Positions 20,001-30,500 of a DNA stretch of 64,000 bases are shown one piece after another. The DNA is from Parietichytrium sp. I65-24A (lineage: Eukaryota > Sar > Bigyra > Thraustochytrida > Thraustochytriidae), in the NCBI GenBank assembly GCA_012862575.1, contig BLSF01000004.1, positions 888,446 through 952,445 on the forward strand. The letters run 5' to 3'. Each line of letters opens with the position of its first letter. Position 1 is the first letter of the stretch. Both the position numbers and the translations under genes were made by a program. The notes beneath the pieces are model-generated. The model had not been told where the DNA came from. It saw nothing but the letters and a program-made list of their open reading frames with translations, and did not search any database.

Positions 20001-20480
20001 GACATGGTAGAGAGTCTCGCCAATTTAATCGCCTCGGTTGAGCAGGATGCCGGACTGAGCGAGGATCTTGGTCCAAGCCTTGATAATGCGCGCATCAGCA
20101 TGGGAAAAATATTCACTAGGCTTCCCTCACAATTGCGAAGCTCTGCTCTAGCAATGCGTGCTGAGCGGGAGTGGTTGCTTGGATTTCCGTTTTTGAGAGA
20201 CACAGAAGAACTGAGCGGCGCGCTAGAAAGCTTGCTGTCCTTTGTAAGCTCGCACGGGCCGCAAGCTTCACACGATCGCAAATCTCTTTTCTGTAGAGCT
20301 GTATTTCGTTCAGTTGCAACTTGTTTCGAGATATTGGAGGAACCTGTGCGAACCCACACCCTTCAGTTTCTGAAAGATCTGCGAGAACAAGATGAACGGC
20401 TGTGGAATAGTATGCTTGAGCAGTCAACAGCCCAAGAAAAGTGCGCAGTTCTTGACCTTCTCGGCAATTCCGGGCACTAG
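17034..20480 (+). CDS. Importin beta family karyopherin, IPO5/Kap121-like
   Basis: 1148 residues, no intron. A HEAT-repeat nuclear import receptor that binds cargo and RanGTP; length and order fit importin-5 (RanBP5)/Kap121, about 1090-1100 residues in animals and yeast. The N-terminus has the usual importin layout (LRALQSADNAERSAAENLL, then TACVIARALLI), followed by SRSLSFLVGQLCELLEE and WPQLLETVCDLLDAPDERLR. Family-like late segments include VNTQLRVIAAAGVPDVLPVL, the acidic ECGQEELDADGEAQFQSKQ insertion, and the QGAVYGIGLIADL and GKIFTRLP C-terminal repeats. The ATG lies in GCAATGG. The gene follows the ankyrin gene closely on the same strand but should have its own promoter. Assignment to importin beta is firm; IPO5 rather than another member is likely. 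Confidence 0.88.
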   Translation: MDELVQVLRALQSADNAERSAAENLLRRADPERCTQTLVAIVAEHADPHIRLTACVIARALLIGQTGIYELPENAQREIKNRLLTAIRLEQSPVVSRSLSFLVGQLCELLEECTEWPQLLETVCDLLDAPDERLRLAGLNVFSCAPEQLVNAIASDSFSRLQHLLRGCLEFASPSQKVQIATIELCSSLSPFVVGLDRAVLADFVPAILISLRKTASAAQASDGDTLKLFLQALTQLLQANSRLLWLVQGTASQELITDLLRMYESPTFSPESRSACLETIVTLTECVPHLISTLELPLSDRRNGHKLLSFPEALLQSVFRVLMYSPSVATDDEVSRWLAHPSEFHNAEGPSTALSLYDCTGLFEASSAALYRISCEACLGSEAFLALVFRFAEECMNQPSWRAVLAGVESISHAMESLLFSMRSSGADEQAFTAAYSKSALQAFISHASIERHYAVREAAINGISTLATLWGNEMTVEQVCAAYDVLENGAMHGPPRLQTKCLEAYQQLFVYCSQQQHIPSHSQARVVALLETVFTTSASILVKEAALVTAASATGTDSTRESFESGYARWRLVLQEPIGRCANTPLSAKALDCLLCIMSLVASEGSKGDSLQLVQLMERGYTLIETEVEFGDGQHQVHFRNGFQHVCHSWEVAAEFLGPSIAHYLTSVVHQLSVASLAEESGTPNAYSADADNKVCALSTMCFLLRKIPEAFSPILSQVTFALRDVLKKSVNTQLRVIAAAGVPDVLPVLHCVEKDPGVPHEARVAVVSQVFSVLMPLLVLDEGESGGEVVEAAVLGIRGAFEHLETLPDYVPWDDIGLVLVKLLERFQRSVQRREVLRAEFILECGQEELDADGEAQFQSKQTMEQNVRFQISETLHAATREFGNAIAADFEQYILQPILDYMRPARLFEDRSLAIYIVDGYLANCVGYDQVAAAKSFVYPLLKANALASVEYGCNEVLQGAVYGIGLIADLMDVLETTFEEHLVADMVESLANLIASVEQDAGLSEDLGPSLDNARISMGKIFTRLPSQLRSSALAMRAEREWLLGFPFLRDTEELSGALESLLSFVSSHGPQASHDRKSLFCRAVFRSVATCFEILEEPVRTHTLQFLKDLREQDERLWNSMLEQSTAQEKCAVLDLLGNSGH

Positions 20481-21133
20481 CGCATTCTGTCACGCGCGAG
20501 CGATGATTTTACACCAAACCCAATCCTGAAAATAAAACCTGAGTTTGTCCTCCTTTTTAATTTGGGTTGGGGGTTTTGACATCCAGGAACCCGCGACCAA
20601 AAGACTGCAGTCAAGCGCGTGACGATCTACATTCTTCTGGTCTGAAAAAAATTGCAGCACCTTAAACCCCTCGTGTTATTAGCGCTCACTTCCGCAACCC
20701 AAGGTGAGCTCCCGTTACTTCTCTACCCATAATATGTGAGAATCGCTAGAGTAAACTTTATCCAATTGGGTAAGAGTATGTACCAACGGATCGTTTCGTT
20801 TGCAATGCTGTCGTGGTCGTGTTGCGTCTATCCGTGCTCCATTTTCCAAATGAATTTGGGCGCGTGTGTCTCAATAAATCGAGAGACCCCCCACGTCGCG
20901 AGAGGAGAACAGCTTGGCTCACTCGCGTTTCTTAGAGGCAGTGGTGGGGCGGTCGCAAAAGCGGGAGGGTGTGGTGTCCTGGAGGAGGTTGGCTGGCTCC
21001 CTTCGAAGATAGATATCCGGACCCTTGAGGGTTGGCGGTCGCCGTCGGGGCTAGGTGTGTAAAACGTCGTTGTCGCACAGTCAAAAGTGGCCTGGCCTTC
21101 CTTTCTTCGACCTGCGTTCGTCTTGAAGGGAAC
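20481..21133. other. Intergenic region with importin 3' end
   Basis: Contains a candidate poly(A) signal AATAAA at 20531, about 50 bp after the importin stop, and the presumed promoter of the next gene. No gene seen. Confidence 0.45.
20531..20536 (+). terminator. Candidate polyadenylation signal of the importin gene
   Basis: AATAAA 50 bp after the importin stop codon, followed by a T-rich stretch. Confidence 0.4.
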
Positions 21134-23791
21134 ATGGCGCGCGTGCTCGCGCGCGAGAGCAGGGAGGAAGGCGATGCTAGTGTTTTTTGTCAGTCTGGCA
21201 ATGGCGATGACAGCCTCACTGGCTCTGTTCCAGAGTTCACCGGCATTCGCTTGGTGCTTTACCAGAAATATTCGCCTCTGAACGTCCGAAGCTGGATCCA
21301 GTTTGTAAAAGACTGCGGAGTCCTGGCGGTTTCCACACATCGAGCGGTAAAAATTTTCGAGTCTGCGGTTGGGCAGCATTCAGCTGGTGCAAAAAGAGCC
21401 ACCCGGTCACTTCTGAAGAGGGCCAACCGGTGTGTTCAGGAGCGCTCGTCCCGGCCAGGCCCCGAGGAGGAGCAATTGCTTCTTAGTCTCGCCGGCTTTG
21501 GGTTTTGCGTTCACAGACTAGCGCACATGGCATATGAGAAGCGGGCGAGCCCCTGTGACGCCTTTTGCTATCTACACTTGCTTCCTCTGGCAGCATTTCA
21601 CAAGAATCAATATCACATCATTACATTCGCTTCCGCTGAACTTGTTCGGTGGCGGGAGCTACGTGAGACCAAGGTCGGGATCGAAAGGCTTTTTCGCCGA
21701 TTTGCGAACCGCGGCGCTTACTTGCCAATCAAGGAGTGGCAAAAATTATTGAGAAAGACCGGTATTTTCCCTGAGTACTTGTCACTGGTGAGTTTGCAAG
21801 ACGCGTTTTATGAGACCCTGGTTCAATGCGCCTGGGACGATGGAAGCTGCACAGAGGCTCAGGCTGGGTCCATCATGAATATGTCTCTGAACATTGCCAC
21901 CTTTGTTGAAGCATTGTGTCGTGCGCTCCTGAAGTCGACATGCTTTAAACAAGAGGAAGGTTGCAAAGGCCTGGTGAAGCTATTAAATCAGTTTCTCTTC
22001 CCAAGGAGGTATATTTCAATCTACAAAGCTCAATTTAAGGGCCAGGCAAGCGAGAGACAGGGTAACGAAGGCGATTTGTGTTTTGCAGAATCTGAACACA
22101 TCCGACAAGTTGCGGCTGACGATAGGAACGCAGAGGATGACGCAAGTGTCGATGCTGGCTTGCCATCAGCGATGAAGGAAGTTAAAGATCATCAACATCC
22201 CCACTGTGAAGGCGCGCAGGCAAACGACATTGGCGTATCGCATATACCTGCCTCAACGGATTGTGTGTCGTCGAGTGAATCCCACGAGCCGGACTTCTGC
22301 GGCAATGTGGGGGCGTATGACTTCGAGCGGTTCTGTCAAGAGAATCTGGACCTGAAGCGCAGAAAGGTAGCTAGGCTGCAACTACTAGACTTCATTCAAT
22401 CTCGCGGGAAGTACACGTTCGGGTACCCAAGGCCAACAAAAGAGATGTCCAAAGTGGAGCACGCTTGCAGGAAAACGTCTCGAATTGAACGGGAGCTCAA
22501 ACTGAACTGTCTTCGGATCCGCAAAGCTGTTAGTGCAAATTCGCAGTTGACCAACCGACAAGCTATCAGTTGTGCATACAAAGGGTCGTCAGAGAAAGAG
22601 CCGAGAAACGCTAGCGCTGGACCCACTCCTTCAGGTTTTGTCTCGTTAGAGGAGCACAACATTCTATTATCAAAACTGCAGGCGTTGGAAGGCGCGCTGA
22701 ACATCGGTGGGCTGGATGACATGGACTGGGATGGGACATTGGACGATGCAGAGAATAAGCTCAAAGACCTGTTACCACAATTAATGAGCGAAGATGCACA
22801 AGTCCAAATGGAAGCCCAGGAAAAGTTTGAAGTGATTGACAAGATTATTCGCAATCACAAAGACTATAAGGAGCGCGAGCAAGCCAAAAAAGAGCAATGG
22901 GAACATGAGAACAAGCCGCTAATGGCTGCTGCATTAGACGAGCTGCAGCGTATCTTTCCCCGCTGCATCGCAGAAGGCACCGCGATGAAAGATTTGACGG
23001 AAGTTTTCCAGCTCCCACCAGCATTGGCAAAGAGAGTTTTTCAGCGCAAAGCTTTGCGAATTGTTCATATGGACCTCGAAGAGATCGCTAAAATCCATGT
23101 TGCCGATCTTAATGGCACGTATTCTACACAGGGCCTGGATCTACGAGAGCTACAGGCGATTTATTCGAAGCTTCCGGAAGAGTTTCAGTCTGACGGCGAT
23201 GGCAAGAAAGCAGCATGGAGAGAAGGCGTTTTCACACAGCTCAAATCGATGAGAGACAAGCAAGAGGCTGGAACTTTGCCTAAAAATAAGCTCCAAGACC
23301 CAGCGTACTCGTGCAAGGACCCAGGCGAAGATGCCAAGCCCACAACAGTCAAAGTTGTCAAAGTGTTGGGGAAAGTTGGCGAGGCTTTATGCGGAAATGG
23401 CGAGCTTCTTGCGCAGGCACTTCATCGCAGGAACTCGAGCCCCAACGTCGTCGCTCAGCGACCGCCTACGGCACCGGGCAAGCAAGCTAAACCACTTGAA
23501 GCCCCAGCTCATGGTGATATTCCCGCCATCTCGCCGATGGACGCACTCAAAGCAGCTCTGAACGCAAGGCGGCACAGCTTGCCACCTGAGATTCGCCCAG
23601 AGAACCCGCACGTTAGCTCCGAGGAGGCCGCGGCCAAGAAGCCTCGTTCTCAGCTGGCGAGAACTCGTTCCATCTCTAGCATGGTGAAAACCGCAGACTG
23701 GGAAGAAGAGAGCAAGGCCGAGGACCCAAAGAATAACTCGCTGCTTGGCGAACTCAGCGCTGTTCTTGCCTTGAGAAGAAGTGCAACTTAG
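21134..23791 (+). CDS. Unrecognised 885-aa protein with degenerate EF-hand-like modules
   Basis: No family recognised. The start at 21134 (GAACATGG) is the first ATG in the open frame. In the N-terminal 330 residues, two segments resemble the paired helices of TPPP/p25-alpha or degenerate EF-hand modules: LYQKYSPLNVRSWIQFVKDC, and RLFRRFANRGAYLPIKEWQK with a later MSLNIATFVEALCRALL. Classic acidic calcium loops are missing, so calcium binding is unlikely. After a variable acidic linker comes a predicted coiled coil and helical region (about residues 510-750) rich in Glu, Lys and Gln. The C-terminus has two short amphipathic motifs, MDALKAALNARRHSLP and NSLLGELSAVLALRR, that resemble formin DAD or WH2-like peptides. 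No signal peptide or membrane span. A cytosolic cytoskeletal role is a guess from these resemblances only. Confidence 0.75.
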   Translation: MARVLARESREEGDASVFCQSGNGDDSLTGSVPEFTGIRLVLYQKYSPLNVRSWIQFVKDCGVLAVSTHRAVKIFESAVGQHSAGAKRATRSLLKRANRCVQERSSRPGPEEEQLLLSLAGFGFCVHRLAHMAYEKRASPCDAFCYLHLLPLAAFHKNQYHIITFASAELVRWRELRETKVGIERLFRRFANRGAYLPIKEWQKLLRKTGIFPEYLSLVSLQDAFYETLVQCAWDDGSCTEAQAGSIMNMSLNIATFVEALCRALLKSTCFKQEEGCKGLVKLLNQFLFPRRYISIYKAQFKGQASERQGNEGDLCFAESEHIRQVAADDRNAEDDASVDAGLPSAMKEVKDHQHPHCEGAQANDIGVSHIPASTDCVSSSESHEPDFCGNVGAYDFERFCQENLDLKRRKVARLQLLDFIQSRGKYTFGYPRPTKEMSKVEHACRKTSRIERELKLNCLRIRKAVSANSQLTNRQAISCAYKGSSEKEPRNASAGPTPSGFVSLEEHNILLSKLQALEGALNIGGLDDMDWDGTLDDAENKLKDLLPQLMSEDAQVQMEAQEKFEVIDKIIRNHKDYKEREQAKKEQWEHENKPLMAAALDELQRIFPRCIAEGTAMKDLTEVFQLPPALAKRVFQRKALRIVHMDLEEIAKIHVADLNGTYSTQGLDLRELQAIYSKLPEEFQSDGDGKKAAWREGVFTQLKSMRDKQEAGTLPKNKLQDPAYSCKDPGEDAKPTTVKVVKVLGKVGEALCGNGELLAQALHRRNSSPNVVAQRPPTAPGKQAKPLEAPAHGDIPAISPMDALKAALNARRHSLPPEIRPENPHVSSEEAAAKKPRSQLARTRSISSMVKTADWEEESKAEDPKNNSLLGELSAVLALRRSAT

Positions 23792-24900
23792 CTCACCACG
23801 CAAGCCACGCAAGCCACGCTACTACTATGGCTATTCGCACACCACTACTCGCGTTTAGTAATAGCTATCTAGATACTAAAGGGGTACTACTAGCAAGTAT
23901 GCACTGGTACGTTTAGAAGTGTAGTACGTACACACTGTCAATGACATTTTTTTTGTCATGAAAAAAAATGAAAAATAAGAAAGTTTTCTTCCAAGTTAAC
24001 GTACCTAAATGTGAATCCAGATGGGCTGTGAACACACAATCATACCTTCAATCCACGCGCCAGCGAGCCTTGAGCCTGAGGGCACCAACACTTCTTTGGT
24101 TAAGTTAAAAGCCGGTGAAGATTTAAGAAACTTTTGAAATGTTTTGTTATTAAACCCTTAGCTCACGAGTCTCACTGCCTCACTATACCTCACTGTCACA
24201 AGGAAGGACTGAGATCTGAGCTTTACGTCAGTCCACTCTTCATATAACTTCATGTCCGGACTTGAGCATCCATGGCTGACAGCACTGACAGCCTTGCAAC
24301 GGAGAGAGCTGACAGTCAATGAGTTTCCAGTCTTGAGGAAGGGGGCCAAGGACTAATGAACCCTCAACCTTGATTGGAAAATTTTATTCTGTCGACTCTT
24401 TTCTCGTCCACTTGCTGCAACCTTGATCGCAAAACGTTCGAACGCCGCGAGCCTCTGTAACGGTACGACAAAGAAGCTGCAACTATGACTGAATGACTGC
24501 GCTGTTCGTCAAAACGCCAACCTCAATCTGTTTGACTTAGTCACCGCGGAAACACGAGGAAAGCCGTGTTTCCAGGCTTAGTGTGCGAGACTAGTACAAG
24601 TTGCAAAGGTGCAACGTGACAAATAAATTCGTCCAACTGCACAGTGATTGTGCAAACCCGGAGTCATCGGCAGCAGGGTCAGTGAGTGCCAACTGTAAAT
24701 TCTTCTACAATGCCCGGCGCTGTTAATATTTCTTTTAATGTCCAGCTAACATTCGAATGGCCCATTGCGACTCGACTCGACTTCTCAGAGTCAGCCTTTT
24801 CACCAAAACCCTTTTCGAACCGGTTTCAACACGCCATACCACTCCCGCAGCGCTACGCTACAACATTGCTTTTGGCAGCCCCTGCGCACCTGGTCTCAAG
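23792..24900. other. Intergenic region upstream of the PRISE gene
   Basis: AT-richer spacer with a T8/A8 inverted stretch (23946-23975). No gene supported. The last part (24757-24900) is open in the PRISE frame from an in-frame ATG and may be an N-terminal extension of that protein. Confidence 0.45.
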
Positions 24901-26511
24901 ATGTCTCTCGAGAAGAGAATCGCCGTTGTCGTTGGCGGCACAGGCATGGCAGCTTGCGGTAAGTTTTGGGACGTAGTTTGGAACGCCGCAAGCCCGTCCT
25001 TCGTGATCTTACCTTATTAACATGATGACGTGACTTCAAAGAGCTTGCACCGCATTTGTTAAACGATTTTAAAGGCTCGCATGCGTTTGACAAGGTTGGC
25101 GTTATTGCATTGGGTGTGTCTGAGGACACTTTTGCCGGTCTCAGCAAGAGACGAGTCATTCCGCTGTCGAGCGCAAATCTCAACGATCCTGGCAGCATTG
25201 CTGCAGCATTTATTCAGGCAGAGATGGAGAGAGTAACCCACGTTTTCTGGTTCGTGGATGCAAACAGGCCCCCAAAATTGGCGAACGCAGTGACTATGCG
25301 AAAAATGCTCGGCGTAGCGGATAATCTGCGCTCCGCGATCAAACCGATACTGAAGTACTCCCCGACACTACTGAAAAACAAGATGTATGGGGCTCTTTCC
25401 TACGTTGCAGGAAGCGGATCTCAACCGAGGAATATTCAGTGGCTCTCGAATATGTTTGAGGCTTTGGATCAAGTACATGCGCCTCTGGAGAATTTCACGC
25501 TTGGAACAGGAGGGAAGCATTACGGCATGCACTTGGTAAGTCGCGTCAAAAAACAGACGTCCAAGAAATGGCAGTTCCACTTTTCACTGACAAGCCCATT
25601 TATCAGGGCCCCTCTCTCTTCGATGGTTACGAGACTCCATTTGAGGAAGACAAACACAGAGGCCCAGGGCCGCTCAGTTATTTCGAGATGCAGTCTTTTG
25701 TAGAGAAAGCTGCTCTTGACAGAGGATTCTCTTGGAATGTGGTCAGACCAACATTCATCATCGGGAATAGTTTGGAGCGGGTTAGCACGACGCAAAGCTT
25801 CGGTCTCGTCCTAGGTGTGTACGCTCAGATTTTGAAGGCTCAGGGCAAACCTCTCACCTTTCCTGGAAATGAAGGAAGTTGGACATGTAAAATTCAAATG
25901 TCAACGTCGAAAAAAATTGCACAAGTAGCTGCCTGGGCGTCGACCGCATCCTCAAGCGGGCTTGAGGCTAGCAATGGTGATGACAACCCTGCTTCCGAGA
26001 GCGAAATACAGAACCAAGCATTCAACGTTGTGTCCTGCGAAGAATTTTCCTGGGCGGAGGTGTGGCCTGATCTCGCTGCATATTTCGGAATGAAAGTGGA
26101 AGGGCCGCAAGGATTTGGGGGTGTGGACTCACTGACACAATTAGGCGGCGACAAAGTGGCACGTGCAGTTTGGGAGACACTCAAAAACGATTTCGACTTG
26201 AGGGAAAATTCGTTTGAGCAGGTGTTCAACGCCGATTTCTTTGACAAGTCATTTTCTGCAACATGTGAGTTGTTTAATTCTGAGTTGGGAGTTCCGAAAA
26301 TTTTCTTCTTTGTCGAGATTGCTGACACACCTTTCATATACTGTTGATTTGATTTGCAGGGGACTCCCAATTTTCCACCCAAAAACTTAAAAATGCCGGG
26401 TATCCGTCCGAACAAGTCGTTGAGTATGACAGTCCACAGCAACTGCTCACGGAATTCTTCGACAAACTTTCTAGTGAGCGTTTGCTCCCGCCTGCGTTGT
26501 CTAATAGCTAG
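24901..26511 (+). CDS. PRISE-type short-chain dehydrogenase/reductase (4 exons)
   Basis: An atypical (extended) SDR of the progesterone 5-beta-reductase/iridoid synthase-like group, which reduces enones with NAD(P)H. Exons by splice sites: 24901-24958, 25042-25535, 25607-26264 and 26360-26511, giving 453 residues; introns of 83, 71 and 95 bp begin GTAAGT or GTGAGT. The beta-1 strand and nucleotide loop read IAVVVGGTGMAACE, where the third Gly of the usual GxTGxxG is Ala. Family hallmarks are VTHVFWFVDANRP, LGTGGKHYGMHLGPSLFDGY (joined across the second intron, where the family has TGxKHYxGP), the WNVVRPTFIIGN segment and NQAFNVVSCEEFSWAEVWP. An in-frame ATG at 24757 would add 48 Arg/Ser/Thr-rich residues and might encode an organelle-targeting form, but its -3 base is C, whereas 24901 has A. 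The substrate is unknown. Confidence 0.85.
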
Positions 26512-27530
26512 TATCTGGTGAAGAGGAAGTATTTCTGTATTCGTATCTTTCAATCAATGAGGCTATAAATCAAGAGAAAAAAGGACCTCCTCCCCACGAA
26601 TTTTAACTTGATGCTCGGTTATCAAATTGTCAGCTTTCAGCATTGAAAAACATATAGAACATAAAGAAAAGTGCGAGCTTCACTGCTTTTATGGTTCCGA
26701 CTTCTCAAAGCTCTCCGAAGCCATTCTTGACAGAGCATTGAGATCGCGGTGAAAATTACAGTGTTCACCAAACCCGTGTTACCTTTTCCTAAGGCCGGCC
26801 TCGCACTTCCGACTCGATACTGCCCAAACGCATTACACCTCAGTGCACGCAAGGTCCACAGTGTGAAGATCCCAGCGGCAGTCGACTCACAGTCTGTCGT
26901 AGCTCTCTGTCAGAGTTTACATTTTCAGTCAATTCACAGACGAAAGTTTTTAAGTCATGGCTGGCTATAAGATTACTGAGCACTGGCACTCGCCAAGCTC
27001 ACAACTCAAACTCACAGTCAGCTCAAGTCAAGCTCGCAGTCAGCTCAGGTTCCTGTTCAGGTTCCGGTTCGGTTCAAGGCTAAGCCCGAATCTCAGAAGT
27101 TCGCAACGGTTAGTAGGACTCTGCTATCTGCTATCATAGTAGCGAGGAAGAGCCATGGTATGCCATGGTCATGCTTGTCATGCTCACAATCATCCTAATC
27201 ATCCTACCTAGCCCTGTGCTAGTCAGTGTACATGCATGTATACGCCGGCCTTTTATGAGTATATATACTGTCAACGGTAGCCAACTTGACCACGAGGGAT
27301 TGACTGTCTGCAAGTTGGAAGGCACCGAAGCCTGAGACCCGACTCGGAGGCACGAAGACCCGCGTGCAACCAAGGGAAAGAGGCACGCCACAAGAGCAAT
27401 TGACGGGCTCTAGAAAGGCAGCGAAACGTGTGGCAGCTAGAACTTGACTCTAGCCAGGAGCGGGGGGTGAAGTTCCGTCCGCATTGACTCTAAAAGTGGT
27501 TGTCCTTGCTGAACGCTCATAGTTCGACGA
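26512..27530. other. Intergenic region upstream of the PA14/filamin gene
   Basis: 1 kb without a supported gene. It contains short internal direct repeats (AACTCACAGTCAGCTCAAGT and related, about 27000-27050) and GTATATATACTG (about 27258). Confidence 0.4.
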
Positions 27531-30500
27531 ATGAGACGAAAACGTTCATTCGCGGCGATAAGTGTGGCAGTCACTACAGCATGCTGCTTGCCATGGATCG
27601 CACATGCCTATCGCCTCGATGCAGTTGCGCATGTTTACTCTGCCTTGCCTCCACACTCTGGAGTTCGCGGTGAAGGTGGTGAGTCAGAGACCCGAAACAT
27701 TGACTTCGAGCCGAACGAGAGCGGCTTTGTTGGAAATTATGGAGACGGCAAAACTCCACAGAGGACTCGCCTCAACGAGGGGGGGCAAAAACGGTCCAAG
27801 GGTATCCACAGTGTCTTCTCACCTGGCGTCAAATACGACGCTGACAATATTACTCTCTCTTTTTACCCGGGGATGGAAAGGACGAACCAAGTTCTTCGCT
27901 TCGAGCTGGAAGGTGTTGCGCCGCGGCAGGTTTGCCCTCGCATGGTGGGCCCTGCAGCAGATGAGGCTTACTATTGCATTGATGATCAGCATGGGTTTTG
28001 CGACAGACGCTCTGGAATGTGCCACTGTTTCGATGGCTATGTCGGAGAGGACTGCGGAAAATGTGACGCGCATCATACCATGCGCGGCGGGCTTTGTGTG
28101 CCAAAGCTCCTCTGCCCTGCAGACTGCTCTGGCGCAGGCACCTGCGATTTTAGTACTGGTACTTGTACATGTATGGAGCATCGAATCGGAGACGACTGTT
28201 CAACGCCTATATGTGCGGCAATAGATCCAAACTGCGAGAGCTGTACTGAAGACAGCGCTTCTTGTTTGCATTGCAGGAGGGGATATTACACGAGTTCAGA
28301 AACAGGAAAATGCGTTCATTGCTCTTCACATGATCCGCGCTGCTATGATTGCAGCGAGTCTAAGTGCCTCGCTTGCGCGGATGGCTTGCTCAATTCGGTA
28401 CAGCGATCTGGGCGAAGAAAAGTTGATGCCTCTCTCCCAGTGGAAGATTTGCGGAGAGAGAACTTTCGACCCTTTGACTTTGGGGTCCAAGACCCCGATT
28501 ATTTCAGTCGTGCAGAAGGTTATTATTTGGCCGAGGAAGGCTCTAACCTTGCCCTCCAATCCGTGGAGTGCACCCAACTTGAAAACGCTTCGTGGGCATG
28601 CACACAACTCGAGGAGTCGCACGTCATATGTGGGCATCATGGAGCAATTCAATTTGTCTCGCCGTCCTACAGCGCCCCAGAGTCAGGGCGCTACGTTGTG
28701 GTGGGAGTTGAGCGAACAGGAGGCGGGTTTGGGGAAGCCCAGGTAAGCTACAGACTTCAGCACATCACAACGGATTCCTCCGATGTATCGTCAATCCCGA
28801 AATACACCTCTCGCCGCACGCTCACCTTTCTTCCTGGTGTGGTGAGATTGTATTTCTCACTCCCCATTCACGATGACAACACACTAGAAGGGGATGAAGA
28901 ATTTGATTTGGAGCTGTACGATGCCCATCTCCCTTCCTCGGGCATGTCACTTCAACTTGGTGAACGAAAAATAACAAGAGTTAGAATTGTTGATGATGAC
29001 TTTTGGGTCGCGTCTGAAACCGCAAGCTTTCTAGACGGTAATTTCCTGGAGATGGAGTCCGGAACGGAATTTCACTTTAATGTGTATTTGAAAACCAGCA
29101 CAGGACTGAATGCCACGAATGTGGAAGACTTGGGTCATAAGGTTATCGCTGTCCCTTCGTACCAGCAAAGTCAGTCAAACTCTCTCATTCTGGCTGAGCT
29201 ATCAAACGGAGTTTCTGTTTGCGCTTACGATTCGAGCACCTCAAGTGCCGAATGCATCCTTTCTATCCGCGCTGCAAAAGCAGCAAGATATGTCCATGTT
29301 GCATTTGCCAGGCCTGGTGGCCTACGGGCCAGCATATTCGACGGAGTGTATGATCTGGATGAGAGAGAATCGATTCAAACCAGCTCTAACCTTATTCTTT
29401 CCCGAATGGACAGTGAAATCGACTTCATTTGGGGGGTTGGCGAAGTGGTGGAAGGATTCAAAGATATGGTGTCTATTCGTTGGGAAGGAGCGTTAAATTT
29501 CAGCGGGTTGGGAACCCAAGCAGTCACTTTCAAGATCCTGGCGGATGACAATGCGCGCCTATATATCGATGGAAATCTTGTTATTGATCACTGGTCATCT
29601 CGTCCGTTAGGCAGTGGAGCAATGGCAACCCTTGAATTAAAGGAGGGTCACATGTACAGCATAGTCCTGGATTACCGGGAGGTGATTGGTACAGCGCACC
29701 TGAAGCTTCTCTGGAATGCCACCGGTGAAGATTTCGTTCTTGTCGACCCTCAGTATCTCATGGTAATAGACCCGCTGGCAGAATCACCTGCGGAAGGGTT
29801 CGCGTATCCTGCGACTGCATCGCCGCCACACTCATTTCTCAGCGGAGAGTGTCTTTCGCAAGCCGTCGCGGGATCCTCTTGTGAGTTGTTCTTTCACATC
29901 AGAGATGAGTTTGGAAACTGTAATCCAGAGACTCCGGTGGAGGAGTCGATGTTCCAATTCGAGCTTGCTGAAGCTGGTACAGAGCTGGACTTGCACAACA
30001 CGGTACCTTCATGGATCTCGGAACTTGCACCATTGGACGCATCCATGTGCGCTTACAGAGCAACCGTTGTTCCTCAAAGCGCTGGCGTACAGAACGTAAC
30101 GGTGCTTTTGGACGGTGCGATAGTCGGCAGAACGGACTTTATGATGCCGGTTTCCCCAGGCGCTCCCTCCGGATCGCTTTCTGAGATAGAAGGCGATGGC
30201 CAGGATGTCCTCCTCAATCACTCGGTTGGCGTTGACTACAGTGTACAAATGCTATTGAGGGACAATTTTGGGAATGTTGTCGCAGGCCGAAGTTATGAAG
30301 ACGACATCCTCGTTATGTTGACCCAGGCTGAGTTCCCATATCGGGTTGTTGAAGCCGCGGTGACCGCGGGGGAGACTAATGGGCGGTACAACTTCACCTT
30401 TGCAATTCACCACGCAGGCGAGTACAAACAAGACTTTAGTATAGGCTGTCGAAGTAGAAACGCGGGTGAGATACCTGCCCCATGCGCGGCAGTCGGAGTT

